In this document: positions 26,810 to 35,341 of the stretch, piece after piece
How positions within the stretch are numbered: the stretch's first letter is position 1
Layout: the number at the start of each line of letters is the position of its first letter
From: Sinomonas terrae
GTDB taxonomy: Bacteria > Actinomycetota > Actinomycetes > Actinomycetales > Micrococcaceae
Assembly (NCBI RefSeq): GCF_022539255.1
Contig: NZ_JAKZBV010000001.1
Location: 1 to 64,000, forward strand
DNA length: 64,000 nucleotides
Direction: 5' to 3'
The notes under the pieces: generated by a model
Told to the model about the DNA's origin: nothing
The model's database searches: none
What the model saw: only the letters and a program-made list of their open reading frames with translations
Made by a program: the position numbers and the translations under genes

Positions 26810-29452
26810 GTGCCTCCATTCGCCCCACCGCGTCTGTTCGATCTCGACGCGATAGGTTCCGGCCTTGCGGTCGCCCGTGTTGCGGAGGAGCTCGGGCGCG
26901 CGCTCGAACCTGCGGGGGCGGCCGCCGTCGTCCAGGCTCCGCCGGGAACCGGGAAGACGACGTTCGTGCCGCCGCTCGTCGCCAATCTCGTCTCGGGGCG
27001 AGCGGCCGAAGCCGACCAGCCGCCTCGCGTCGTCGTCACCCAGCCTCGGCGCGTCGCGGTGCGTGCCGCCGCCCGCCACCTCGCGGCGCTCGACCGCAGC
27101 CCCCTTGGCGAGCGCGTCGGCTACACGGTCCGCGGCGAACGGAAGGTCGGGGCGCGGACGCTCGTCGAGTTCGTGACTCCGGGGATCCTCCTCCGGCGGC
27201 TCCTCGCCGACCCTGGTCTCGAGGGAACCGCTGCGGTGATCCTCGACGAGGTGCACGAGCGTGGACTCGAGACAGACCTCGCCGTCGGCATGCTCCCGGA
27301 GGTGCGTGCGCTGAGGGGTGATCTCACCCTTGTGGCGATGTCGGCGACGGTGGACGCCCCGCGCTTTGCGGCGCTGTTCGCGGACGACGGCGGCGAGCCA
27401 GCTCCGGTCGTCGACTCGCCCGCCGCGCTGTACCCGCTCGAGGTGGTGTGGGCGCCGTCGTCCGCCCCCCGCCTCGACGATCGCGGAGTGACCTGGGCCT
27501 TCCTCGACCACGTTGCGGAAACCGCCGCGGCCGAACATGCACGCCTGGTTGCTGCCGGTCAGGACGTGGACGCCCTCGTCTTCCTGCCGGGCGTGCGGGA
27601 GGTCCGGGCCGTCGCGGAGCGGCTGCGGGCGCGCTCCTACGGGGTGATTCGGGACGTTCTCGAGCTGCACGGGCAGGCTCCGCCTTCCGAGCAGGACCGG
27701 GCTGTCGGCGGGCGGCGGCCGGGTGATCGCCCTCGCATCGTCGTCTCGACCGCTCTCGCCGAATCGTCGCTCACGGTGCCCGGGGTCAGACTCGTCGTCG
27801 ATTCGGGACTCGCCCGAGAGCCGAGGCGGGATGCGGCACGCGGCATGACAGGGCTCGTCACCGTCTCCTGCTCCCGTGCCTCCGCTGAGCAGCGTGCGGG
27901 GCGCGCGGCTCGGCAGGGACCGGGCCGGATCATCCGGTGCTATGACGAGCGTTCCCATGCGGCGGCGCCGCCCCAGTCGCTCCCGGAGATTGCGACCTCG
28001 GACCTCACCGAGGCGGCGCTCATCCTCGCGTGCTGGGGCGCACCAGGGGGACGCGGCCTCGCGCTCCCGGACGCTCCGCCGTCGTCCGCGCTCGACGACG
28101 CCCTCCGGACGCTCGACGACCTCGGGGCGCTGACTCCGGAAGGTCTCGCGACCGATCTCGGGCGGACCCTCGCGCGCATACCGGCCGATCCGCGCCTCGG
28201 CCGCGCGCTGCTCGAGGGCGCGCCGCTTGTCGGTCCCCGTGTCGCTGCAGAGGCCGTTGCCCTCGTCGCGCGGGACCTTCGGCCACCGGGGGCGGACCTC
28301 GGCCGTCTCCTGGCGTCGCTTCGCGCGGGACGCGAGGCGTCCGCCCGAGCGTGGGCCGACGACGTTCGTCGCTTCGAGCGGATCGCTCGGGAAAACTCGC
28401 GCCCGGGCGCATCTCTCGTTGCGCAGCTGGGGACGGATGCCGAGAAGATAGCCCTCGTCGTCGCCCTCGCGTTCCCGCGGCTCGTGGCGAGGCGAGTGCC
28501 GGGGGTCGAGGAGCGCTACTTGCTCGCATCGGGGACGCGCGCTGGCCTTCCAACGGGGAGCCCTCTCGCGGGGCACGAATGGCTGGCCATCGGGGACGTG
28601 GCCCGGGCCGAAGGGCGGGATGCGGCGGGGACCGGCGCCGTCGTCCGCGCTGCTGCGCCCCTCGATCGGGCGTCTGCCGAATTCGCGGCCGGCCACCTTC
28701 TGAGCGATGAGGTCGAGGCACGGTTCGCGGACGGTCGCGTGGTCGCGAGGCGCGAAGTGCGCCTCGGTGCGATCTCGCTTGCATCCACGCCTGTGCGGCC
28801 CTCAGCCGCAGAGGGGCGGGCCGCCGTCGCCCGCGCTCTGGCCGCAGGCGGGCTCGGAATCATCGGCTGGTCACCCGAAGCAGATGCGTTGCGCCGCCGG
28901 CTCGCGCTCGTGCATCGGGAGATCGGCGAGCCGTGGCCCGATGTCTCGGAGGCGGCGCTTCTGGCGCGGCTCGAGGAGTGGCTCGGCCCAGAGCTCGAGG
29001 CCTTGGCTGGCGGTGCGTCAGCGCGCGGAATCGATCTGGCCGAGCCCCTCCGGAGGCTCCTGCCATGGCCGGCGGGCGCCCGGTTCGAAGAGCTCGCCCC
29101 CGAGCGACTCGAAGTTCCGAGCGGCTCACGCGTGCGGATCGAGTACCCCGAGGTGGGCGAGAACGGAACGGACGACGGCGCCCGGCCAGTTGTCGCCGTC
29201 AAGCTCCAGGAGTGCTTCGGGTGGGCGGAGACGCCGCGCCTCGTAGACGGGCGCGTGCCCGTGCTCTTCCATCTGCTGTCCCCGGCCGGGCGACCAGTGG
29301 CCGTCACCGACGATCTCGCCTCGTTCTGGTCGGGCCCGTACGCCCAAGTGCGGGCCGAGATGCGGGGACGCTATCCCAAGCACCCGTGGCCGGAAGACCC
29401 TTGGACGGCCGTCGCGACCGGGAAGACGAAGCGGCGGCTGGAGGGGCGGTGA
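26810..29452 (+). CDS. hrpB: ATP-dependent RNA helicase HrpB
   Basis: DEAH-box helicase of the HrpB family. The 880-residue product has Walker A APPGTGKTT near residue 44, the DEVHER box, the SAT motif (MSATVDA), an SF2 helicase C domain with the RAGRAARQGPGR motif, then HA2 and the HrpB C-terminal domain ending YPKHPWPEDPW, diagnostic of HrpB. The GTG at 26810 starts VPPFAPPRLFDLDAI; a longer frame overlaps the upstream gene. Cellular role is poorly defined in the family. The preceding gene is in the same direction with 4 bases between. Confidence 0.95.
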   Translation: MPPFAPPRLFDLDAIGSGLAVARVAEELGRALEPAGAAAVVQAPPGTGKTTFVPPLVANLVSGRAAEADQPPRVVVTQPRRVAVRAAARHLAALDRSPLGERVGYTVRGERKVGARTLVEFVTPGILLRRLLADPGLEGTAAVILDEVHERGLETDLAVGMLPEVRALRGDLTLVAMSATVDAPRFAALFADDGGEPAPVVDSPAALYPLEVVWAPSSAPRLDDRGVTWAFLDHVAETAAAEHARLVAAGQDVDALVFLPGVREVRAVAERLRARSYGVIRDVLELHGQAPPSEQDRAVGGRRPGDRPRIVVSTALAESSLTVPGVRLVVDSGLAREPRRDAARGMTGLVTVSCSRASAEQRAGRAARQGPGRIIRCYDERSHAAAPPQSLPEIATSDLTEAALILACWGAPGGRGLALPDAPPSSALDDALRTLDDLGALTPEGLATDLGRTLARIPADPRLGRALLEGAPLVGPRVAAEAVALVARDLRPPGADLGRLLASLRAGREASARAWADDVRRFERIARENSRPGASLVAQLGTDAEKIALVVALAFPRLVARRVPGVEERYLLASGTRAGLPTGSPLAGHEWLAIGDVARAEGRDAAGTGAVVRAAAPLDRASAEFAAGHLLSDEVEARFADGRVVARREVRLGAISLASTPVRPSAAEGRAAVARALAAGGLGIIGWSPEADALRRRLALVHREIGEPWPDVSEAALLARLEEWLGPELEALAGGASARGIDLAEPLRRLLPWPAGARFEELAPERLEVPSGSRVRIEYPEVGENGTDDGARPVVAVKLQECFGWAETPRLVDGRVPVLFHLLSPAGRPVAVTDDLASFWSGPYAQVRAEMRGRYPKHPWPEDPWTAVATGKTKRRLEGR

Positions 29453-29524
29453 GCAGCCGCGGCCGGAACCAGTTCAGGACGCCAACCCGTTCGGTATTCC
29501 GCGGATGATCGAAGGAGCAGCAGT

Positions 29525-30394
29525 CTAAGGGCGGGCGACTGGGACCTCCGGTGAGCGCCCCCATTCCGCCCACGAGCCGTCGTAGACGCGGACCCGGTCG
29601 CGGCCTAGGAGGTAGCGCAGGGCGAACCAGGTGGTGGCGGCCCGGCCACCGACAGTGCAGTAGGTAATGAGCTCCGCGCCCCCGGTAGTTCCGTCGGTGT
29701 CCTCGAGTCCGGCGAAGATCTGGGCCAGCTCTTGCCGGGAGCGGAAGGATCCGTCATCGCGATAGAGGCCGTCGATGGGCTGATGCACGGCCGCGGGCAC
29801 GTGGCCGGCGCGCCCAGCCGGATCCATCGCGCCAGAGGGCCAGAACCGTTCTCCCCGGTACTCGGCCGCAGTGCGCACATCGAGCAGGACGGTGTCCGGC
29901 CGGCCGAGGGCTGCCAACACGGCTTGACGGTCAGCCCGGACGGTGGCGTACTCCGCTGCAACACGGACAGGGGTGGGGGCGGGTCGGGTCGCCTCGGTGC
30001 TACAAGGGAGCCCGGCGGCGCGCCACGTGTCGCGAGAGCAATCCAGGACGCGCACCTCGGGATGCCCCAGGAGCGTCATCAGCCAGAAGCCGAAGCATGG
30101 CGCGTACCCGTAGAAGACCACCGTGGTGTCCAAGCCAATGCCGGAGCGCGCGACGAGTTCTTCGACCGCCGCGGACCCCACCGTCCGGTACTCGGTGTCC
30201 TTGAGGTCGGCGTAGATGTTCCAGAGCAGTGCGCCGGGGATATGCCAGTCGTTGTAGGAGGCAGGGCCGACATCGACCTCCACGACGCGGACCTTCGGGT
30301 CCTGCAGGTGGCGATCCAGCCATTGCGGGTCGACGAGCACCCGAGAGCGGGCGACCGCTTCGGACTCCTCAGCGACGGTTCTTGATGTCTTCAT
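29525..30394 (-). CDS. Two-domain rhodanese (thiosulfate/mercaptopyruvate sulfurtransferase type)
   Basis: Transfers sulfane sulfur from a donor to a thiophilic acceptor. The 289-residue product has two rhodanese domains: the first (about 15-125) has NDWHIPGALLWN, the second (about 150-285) carries the active-site loop with Cys in ITYCTVGGRA. The start ATG at 30394 follows GAAGGGG; upstream in-frame starts lie in the promoter region. Its neighbour upstream is a SARP-type regulator in the same direction, so the regulator may control it. The preceding hrpB converges on it. Confidence 0.92.
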   Translation of the reverse strand: MKTSRTVAEESEAVARSRVLVDPQWLDRHLQDPKVRVVEVDVGPASYNDWHIPGALLWNIYADLKDTEYRTVGSAAVEELVARSGIGLDTTVVFYGYAPCFGFWLMTLLGHPEVRVLDCSRDTWRAAGLPCSTEATRPAPTPVRVAAEYATVRADRQAVLAALGRPDTVLLDVRTAAEYRGERFWPSGAMDPAGRAGHVPAAVHQPIDGLYRDDGSFRSRQELAQIFAGLEDTDGTTGGAELITYCTVGGRAATTWFALRYLLGRDRVRVYDGSWAEWGRSPEVPVARP

Positions 30395-30422
30395 CGGAAC
30401 CCCTTCAGGTTTGTACGGATTT

Positions 30423-30448
30423 GGCAATCCATATGAATTCGGTAATCC
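30423..30448 (-). promoter_or_regulatory. Candidate direct-repeat regulator site
   Basis: On the minus strand GGATTACC (30441-30448) is repeated as GGATTGCC (30423-30430), start to start 18 bases, about 30 bases before the rhodanese start. SARP regulators bind direct repeats near -35, so this is a candidate target of the adjacent SARP. The spacing is not the classical 11 bases. Confidence 0.3.
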
Positions 30449-30529
30449 AGTTCTACGAGAGAGGGGTTGCCATGCCATTGGGGCGACGTTGGCGGAACCT
30501 TGGGCCTTGAGCAGAGCGAGACTGGCGGC

Positions 30530-31291
30530 TCAGGTTTCGGTCAGCAGGGACTCGTACACGGCGCGGGATGCGGTGCTGGGGGAGACTCCGAGCTGTTCAC
30601 GCAGTCGATCGCACAGCTCCCCGTACACTCTGAGGGCCTCGGCGACGTTGCCCGTTGCCGCCAGTGCCCGCATCAGATAGCGGTACCCGCTTTCCCGCAA
30701 TGGCGCGAGCTCGGTCAGCTGGCCTCCTGCGCGGACGGCCGCAGCGAGCTCGGTCCCGCCCAGGGTCAGGGCGGTCGCCGCATAGCACTCGAGGGCCCGC
30801 ACCTGGATCTGAGCCAACTCCCGGCGGACGACCTCGATCCATAGCGCGTCCTCGCCTGGCAGGAAGCTGCGCCTGGACACGAACAGCGCCGTCAGCGCCG
30901 GGCCCCATGCCTCTGTCCATTCGCCCTGCGCCACACAGGATTCGGCACGATGGATGGCCGCCGCCGCGACCTCGAGATCGACCCAAGCATCGTCCAAGCG
31001 CAGTCGGACGGCGGAGCGCCCTTCCACGGCAGTGGTGCCGAAGACGCGCCGCAGCTTGGACAGCAGTGGATTGAGCCTGGACTCCACGCTTGCCGGATCT
31101 GGGTCGCGCCACAATGCCTCTGCGAGTTCGTCCCGGTCGACGCTACGATGCCGGTTGACGACGAGATACGCGAACAGCAGCCGGCCCTGCCTGCCCGGCA
31201 GGGCATCTTCGAGTTGGTGGCCGTCGCGCTCCACCGCCATCCTTCCGCAAAGTTGGATGCGGAGCGGAGGACCCGGCGACGCTGATGTCAC
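30530..31291 (-). CDS. SARP-type transcriptional activator (winged helix plus BTAD)
   Basis: DNA-binding regulator. The 253-residue product has an OmpR-like winged-helix region in the first 95 residues (RIQLCGRMAVERDGHQ, LPGRQGRLLFAYLVVNRHR, RDELAEALW, LNPLLSKLRRVF) followed by a bacterial transcriptional activation domain (BTAD) of TPR-like helices to the end (GYRYLMRALAATGNVAEALR). That is the minimal SARP architecture, without ATPase. GTG start at 31291. It lies between the rhodanese gene (downstream, same strand) and a divergent DUF1059 gene 53 bases away, so both are likely targets. Confidence 0.88.
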   Translation of the reverse strand: MTSASPGPPLRIQLCGRMAVERDGHQLEDALPGRQGRLLFAYLVVNRHRSVDRDELAEALWRDPDPASVESRLNPLLSKLRRVFGTTAVEGRSAVRLRLDDAWVDLEVAAAAIHRAESCVAQGEWTEAWGPALTALFVSRRSFLPGEDALWIEVVRRELAQIQVRALECYAATALTLGGTELAAAVRAGGQLTELAPLRESGYRYLMRALAATGNVAEALRVYGELCDRLREQLGVSPSTASRAVYESLLTET

Positions 31292-31343
31292 ACCGAAATT
31301 CTGGCACTACACTCCTGAGGCAGGCTACCGAGCGGAGGTTGCG

Positions 31344-31502
31344 ATGGGAAAGCTCATCCGATGCGAATGCGGGTTCACCGCGCGGGGGGACGACGAGAAC
31401 CTGCTCGTAGATGCCATCCAACGCCACCTCGCTGCCGATCACCCCGCACTGGCCGACGCCGTCACCCGCGAGGACATCCACAGCTGGATCCAGACCGAGT
31501 AG
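31344..31502 (+). CDS. DUF1059 family small protein
   Basis: A 52-residue protein: MGKLIRCECGFTARG, then NLLVDAIQRHLAADH. The Cys-x-Cys-Gly motif and following helix with His are typical of DUF1059, found in many actinobacteria and of unknown function. A GGAGG at 31334-31338 sits at good distance from the ATG. It is divergent from the SARP gene and converges with the glycerate kinase gene, with 10 bases between stops. Confidence 0.88.
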   Translation: MGKLIRCECGFTARGDDENLLVDAIQRHLAADHPALADAVTREDIHSWIQTE

Positions 31503-31512
31503 CCTGCTCGTT

Positions 31513-32715
31513 TCAAGTGTGGCTGGCCGCGTCGAGTGATTCGAGCGCGGCAGAGAAGCTGCCGCCTACAACCCTCCCGGAACTGGCGAGCCCGGCCAGC
31601 CCTATCTCCTGACCGAGCTGCTCCAGGAGCGCGGCGGAGAGCTCGGAGTCGCGCGAGGTGTCCCGTTCGCTGAGGTCGCTGAGCGCCCAGATGCGCTCGA
31701 TCCCGTGTTCCGGGAGCGCGTCGCGGCCCAGTGCGTTGTGCCCGACGACGGCGACAACCGGCGCCTTGCCTACGCGGCGGGCGACGGCGAGGGGCAGCTT
31801 CCCCGAGAGCGTCTGCTCGTCGAGCTTCCCCTCGCCCGTGATCACGAGGTCTGCCTCAGCGGCCGCGGTGTCGAACCCGAACAGGTCCAAGAAGAAGTCC
31901 GCACCCGAAACCATGCGGGCTCCGAGCAGCAGCGCTGCGAATCCGAGCCCTCCGGCGCTCCCTGCCCCCGGCGTCCCTGCGCACGACGACGCAGGGAGCC
32001 CAGCGTCGTCGAGCCGCTGGACGAGGTGGGCCAGGCCAGCGTCGAGCGCGGCGACGTCGTCGGAGGTCGCGCCCTTCTGCGGCCCGTAGACGGGCGCCGC
32101 GCCGCACGGTCCGAGGAGCGGATTCTCGACGTCATTCGCCGCGACGACCTCGATCCCTTCCAAGGAGGCGAGCCCGCCGAGGTCGATCCTCGAGATGTCC
32201 CGGAGCGTCCCACCCGACGGGACGAAAGGCCGGCCGAGCCTGTCGAGGAACACCGCGCCCAGCGCGCTCAGCAGGCCCGCTCCGCCGTCGGTCGTTGCGC
32301 TCCCTCCGAGGGCGAGCACGAGCCGGTTCGGCCGCAGTCCGAGGGCCGCGCGCATCGCTTCGCCGAACCCCGCACTCGTGCTCGCGAGCGGTGCGAGGCC
32401 GCCGGGCGGGAGCATTTGGAGCCCGCACGTCGTCGCGACCTCGACGACGGCGGTGGTCCCGTCGAAGGCGAGGTGCGTCGTCGTCGGCTCGCCGATGGGG
32501 CCGGCGACGGCCGCGGGAATCGAGGTGAATCCCGCGCTGGCCGCCGCCGCCACGCTGCCGTCGCCGCCGTCGGCGAGCGGGAGGGCCCGCCACACGACGT
32601 GCGGGCGGCAGGCCAGGCCGGCCCCCAGCGCGGCGGCGACCTGCGCCGCGCTGAGGGAGCCCTTGAACTTGTCGGGTGCGACGAGAACCCGCAGCGCGTC
32701 GGTGCTCAGGCTCAT
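31513..32715 (-). CDS. Glycerate kinase
   Basis: Phosphorylates glycerate, probably to 2-phosphoglycerate (GarK/GlxK-type family). The 400-residue product starts near LRVLVAPDKFKGSLSAAQVA, the family hallmark, and has ALPLADGGDGS, LALGGSATTDGGAGLL and the VITGEGKLDEQTL motif. The ATG at 32715 overlaps the dctA stop (ATGA), so the two genes are coupled. Together with the dicarboxylate transporter and the tartrate/malate-type dehydrogenase upstream it suggests: import, oxidative decarboxylation to glycerate, phosphorylation into glycolysis. Confidence 0.94.
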   Translation of the reverse strand: MSLSTDALRVLVAPDKFKGSLSAAQVAAALGAGLACRPHVVWRALPLADGGDGSVAAAASAGFTSIPAAVAGPIGEPTTTHLAFDGTTAVVEVATTCGLQMLPPGGLAPLASTSAGFGEAMRAALGLRPNRLVLALGGSATTDGGAGLLSALGAVFLDRLGRPFVPSGGTLRDISRIDLGGLASLEGIEVVAANDVENPLLGPCGAAPVYGPQKGATSDDVAALDAGLAHLVQRLDDAGLPASSCAGTPGAGSAGGLGFAALLLGARMVSGADFFLDLFGFDTAAAEADLVITGEGKLDEQTLSGKLPLAVARRVGKAPVVAVVGHNALGRDALPEHGIERIWALSDLSERDTSRDSELSAALLEQLGQEIGLAGLASSGRVVGGSFSAALESLDAASHT

Positions 32716-34097
32716 CGGGCCACCTGAGCAGCGAGGCCGGCGACCTCGAGCTCGTCGTCGGGTGAGCTGTTCGGCACGGCCGCGGCGGCCGGAAGCGGCT
32801 CCACAGTCTCGCCGCGGAACACCCGGCGCACGCGCTGGACGTCCAGGGAACGGTCCCACCATGCCACGAACAGCGTCGCGACCGCGTTGCCGCAGAAGTT
32901 CACGAGCGCCCGGCACTCGGACATGAACTTGTCGATGCCGAAGACGAGCATGATGCCCGCGGGCGGAATCGTACCGAGCATGCTCAGTGTGGCCGTGAGC
33001 GCGATGAATCCGCCGCCCGCGGCGCCCGCAGCGCCCTTGGACGTGAGCAGCATGATCGCGAGCATCCCGAGCTGTTGGCCGAGGCTCAGGTGGGTGTTCG
33101 TTGCCTGGGCGATGTACAGGGACGCCAGGGAGAGGTAGATCGCCGCGCCGTCGAGGTTGAAGCTGTAGCCGGCTGGGACCACGAGGCCGACCGTTTCCTT
33201 CTTCACCCCGGCGTGCTCGAGCTTGCGCATGAGGCCCGGGAGGGCAGGCTCGGCGGTCGAGGTGCCGAGGATGATCAGGATCTCTTCCTTGAAGTGGCGC
33301 AGCATCGAGAAGACGTTCAGGCGCAGGAACGCCATGACGCTGCCCAAGACCACCACGACGAAGAGGATGGACGTCGCGTAGAAGAGCAGGATCAGGCCAC
33401 CGAGGCTCGTCAGGCTCTGGACGCCGTACTTCCCGACCGCGAATGCCATCGCCCCGAACGCCCCGATCGGTGCTGCCTTCATGATGAAGTTGAGCACCTT
33501 GAAGACGACCTTCGTGAGCCGCTGGATCCCGTCCAGGACAGGAGCGCCTACCTTGCCGACGGCATTGAGCGCGATCCCGAAGATGACCGCAATGAAGATG
33601 ACCTGCAGCATGTCGCCCTGGACGAACGGGTTGACGACGCTCGTCGGGACGATGTTGACCAGGAAGTCCCACCAGTTCTCGCTCTTGCCGCTCGCGATGT
33701 ACTGGGCGGCCGAGCCCGTGGCGTGAAGCTTGTCCGCGTTGGCATTGACCCCGTCGCCGAGGCGGAAGAGGTTGATCGCGACGAGGCCCACGGCGAGGGC
33801 CACGATCGTGCCGACCTGGAAGTACGTCAGGGCCTTCAGGCCCGTGACGCCGACCTTCTTGAGGTCCGCCACGTTCGCGATCCCGCCGACGATCGTGAGG
33901 AACACGATGGGCCCGATGAGCATCTTCATCGCGTTGACGAAGACCGTGCCCACCGGCTCCATGGCCTGGCCCGCGTGCGGGGCGAGCCAGCCGAGGAGGA
34001 TCCCGACGACGATCGCGATCAGGACCCAGAAGTAGAGCTGCCGGTACCACGCGCGGCGCGGAGCCCGGCGGACGCCATTGTCCACTGTGAGTTCCAT
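32712..34097 (-). CDS. dctA: C4-dicarboxylate:cation symporter DctA
   Basis: Secondary transporter of the DAACS family for malate, fumarate, succinate and in some species tartrate. The 461-residue product has about eight membrane helices plus re-entrant loops; the conserved GTSTAEPALPGLMRKLE, PAGYSFNLDGAAIYLS and LLTSKGAAGAAGGGFIALTATL segments are all present. It begins with a short cytoplasmic leader MELTVDNGVRRAPRR. It lies 10 bases after the dehydrogenase gene and overlaps the kinase gene. Confidence 0.95.
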   Translation of the reverse strand: MELTVDNGVRRAPRRAWYRQLYFWVLIAIVVGILLGWLAPHAGQAMEPVGTVFVNAMKMLIGPIVFLTIVGGIANVADLKKVGVTGLKALTYFQVGTIVALAVGLVAINLFRLGDGVNANADKLHATGSAAQYIASGKSENWWDFLVNIVPTSVVNPFVQGDMLQVIFIAVIFGIALNAVGKVGAPVLDGIQRLTKVVFKVLNFIMKAAPIGAFGAMAFAVGKYGVQSLTSLGGLILLFYATSILFVVVVLGSVMAFLRLNVFSMLRHFKEEILIILGTSTAEPALPGLMRKLEHAGVKKETVGLVVPAGYSFNLDGAAIYLSLASLYIAQATNTHLSLGQQLGMLAIMLLTSKGAAGAAGGGFIALTATLSMLGTIPPAGIMLVFGIDKFMSECRALVNFCGNAVATLFVAWWDRSLDVQRVRRVFRGETVEPLPAAAAVPNSSPDDELEVAGLAAQVAR

Positions 34098-34107
34098 TGC
34101 GGCCGCC

Positions 34108-35205
34108 TTACACCGTCGCGAGGGTGGCGGTCAGGGCAGCCGAGATCGCCTCGGTGACGTCCTCCGTCGTCGCCGTTCCGCCGACGTCGCGCGTGAGGTG
34201 GCCGGACGCCGTCGTCTGCGCGATGGCTGCCTCGACCCGCCGTGCCTCGTCGTGGAGGCCGAAGTGGTCGAGCATGAGGGCCGCGCTGGCGATCGCGCCG
34301 ATCGGGTTGCTGATGCCCTTCCCCGCGATGTCCGGAGCCGAGCCGTGCACCGGTTCGAACATGCTCGGGAAGCGGCGCTCAGGGTTGAGGTTCGCACTCG
34401 CCGCGAGGCCGAGGCTGCCCGCGAGGGCGGAGCCGAGGTCCGAGAGGATGTCGGCGTTGAGGTTGGAGGCGACGACGACGGAGAGGTCCTCGGGCTTGAG
34501 CACGAACTTCGCGCTCATCGCGTCCACGAGCACGCTCTCGGTCTGCACGTCGGGGTAGTCGAGCGCGACACGGCGGAAGACGTCGTCCCACAGGACCATT
34601 CCGTACTGCTGCGCGTTGGACTTCGTGACGCTCGAGACCTTCTTCACGGCGCGGGTGCGGGCCAGATCGAACGCGAAGCGCATGATGCGTTCGCAGCCCT
34701 TCTCGGTGAAGAGCGCGGTCTGGAGGGCGACCTCGTTCCCGGGGCCGCGGCCACTGAGGTTGCGACCGCCGAGGCCTGCGTACTCGCCTTCGCTGTTCTC
34801 GCGGACGACGATCCAGTCGAGCTCAGCGGTCTCGGCCCTGCGCAGCGGGGACTCGACTCCGGGGAGGAACTTGACGGGGCGGATGTTGGCCCACTGGTCG
34901 AAGTTCTGGGTGATGTTCAGGCGGAGGCCCCACAGGCTCACATGGTCCGGGACGTTCTCCCAGCCCACGGCTCCGAAGTAGATGGCGTCGAAGCCCTTGA
35001 GTGCGTCGAGCCCCTCCTCCGGCATCATTTCGCCGTGCTTCGCGTAGTAGTCAGAGCCCCACGGGAACTCGGTCCATTCGAAGGCGAAGCTGCCGCCGGA
35101 CTGGGCGGCGAGGGCCTCGAGCACCTGTCGGCCTGCCGCGACGACCTCTTTGCCGACGCCGTCGCCGGGGATCGAGGCGATGTTGAAGATCTTGGTCTCG
35201 CTCAC
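34108..35205 (-). CDS. Tartrate dehydrogenase / D-malate dehydrogenase (decarboxylating)
   Basis: NAD-dependent enzyme of the isocitrate/isopropylmalate dehydrogenase superfamily. The 365-residue product has IASIPGDGVGKEV at the start, the ENSEGEYAGLGG substrate loop, DAMSAKFVL, SNLNADILSDLGSALAGSLG and EPVHGSAPDIAGKG. The ENSEGEYAG and kinase context fit tartrate dehydrogenase, which can convert tartrate to glycerate; D-malate activity is common in the same family and cannot be excluded. The GTG at 35205 follows AGGAG. It is the first gene of the operon. Confidence 0.9.
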   Translation of the reverse strand: MSETKIFNIASIPGDGVGKEVVAAGRQVLEALAAQSGGSFAFEWTEFPWGSDYYAKHGEMMPEEGLDALKGFDAIYFGAVGWENVPDHVSLWGLRLNITQNFDQWANIRPVKFLPGVESPLRRAETAELDWIVVRENSEGEYAGLGGRNLSGRGPGNEVALQTALFTEKGCERIMRFAFDLARTRAVKKVSSVTKSNAQQYGMVLWDDVFRRVALDYPDVQTESVLVDAMSAKFVLKPEDLSVVVASNLNADILSDLGSALAGSLGLAASANLNPERRFPSMFEPVHGSAPDIAGKGISNPIGAIASAALMLDHFGLHDEARRVEAAIAQTTASGHLTRDVGGTATTEDVTEAISAALTATLATV

Positions 35206-35322
35206 GTTTGTGTCTCCTGTTCGAGCAATCCGCCCCCGTGTTATTCGCATCACGTCGGGCTGCGTGCTTTCCATGAGACCAGCCGCCGAATGATCGCGTC
35301 CAAGACCAAAAGTGGATGCGCG

Positions 35323-35341
35323 AGATAGGCAACGCCTATCT
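35323..35341. promoter_or_regulatory. LysR-type operator
   Basis: Perfect inverted repeat AGATAGGC-AAC-GCCTATCT. It contains a T-N11-A core (T at 35326, A at 35338), the LysR consensus. It overlaps the stop codon of the lysR gene and lies about 118 bases upstream of the dehydrogenase GTG, an activation-type distance. Confidence 0.75.

Noticed and set aside
26654..28696. 680-codon minus-strand open frame opposite hrpB
   Set aside because: Antisense to HrpB, which has all helicase motifs; Arg-rich shadow composition.
31513..34050. 845-codon fusion of glycerate kinase with an upstream segment
   Set aside because: The upstream part is an out-of-frame reading through dctA; the kinase has its own ATG at 32715 overlapping the dctA stop.
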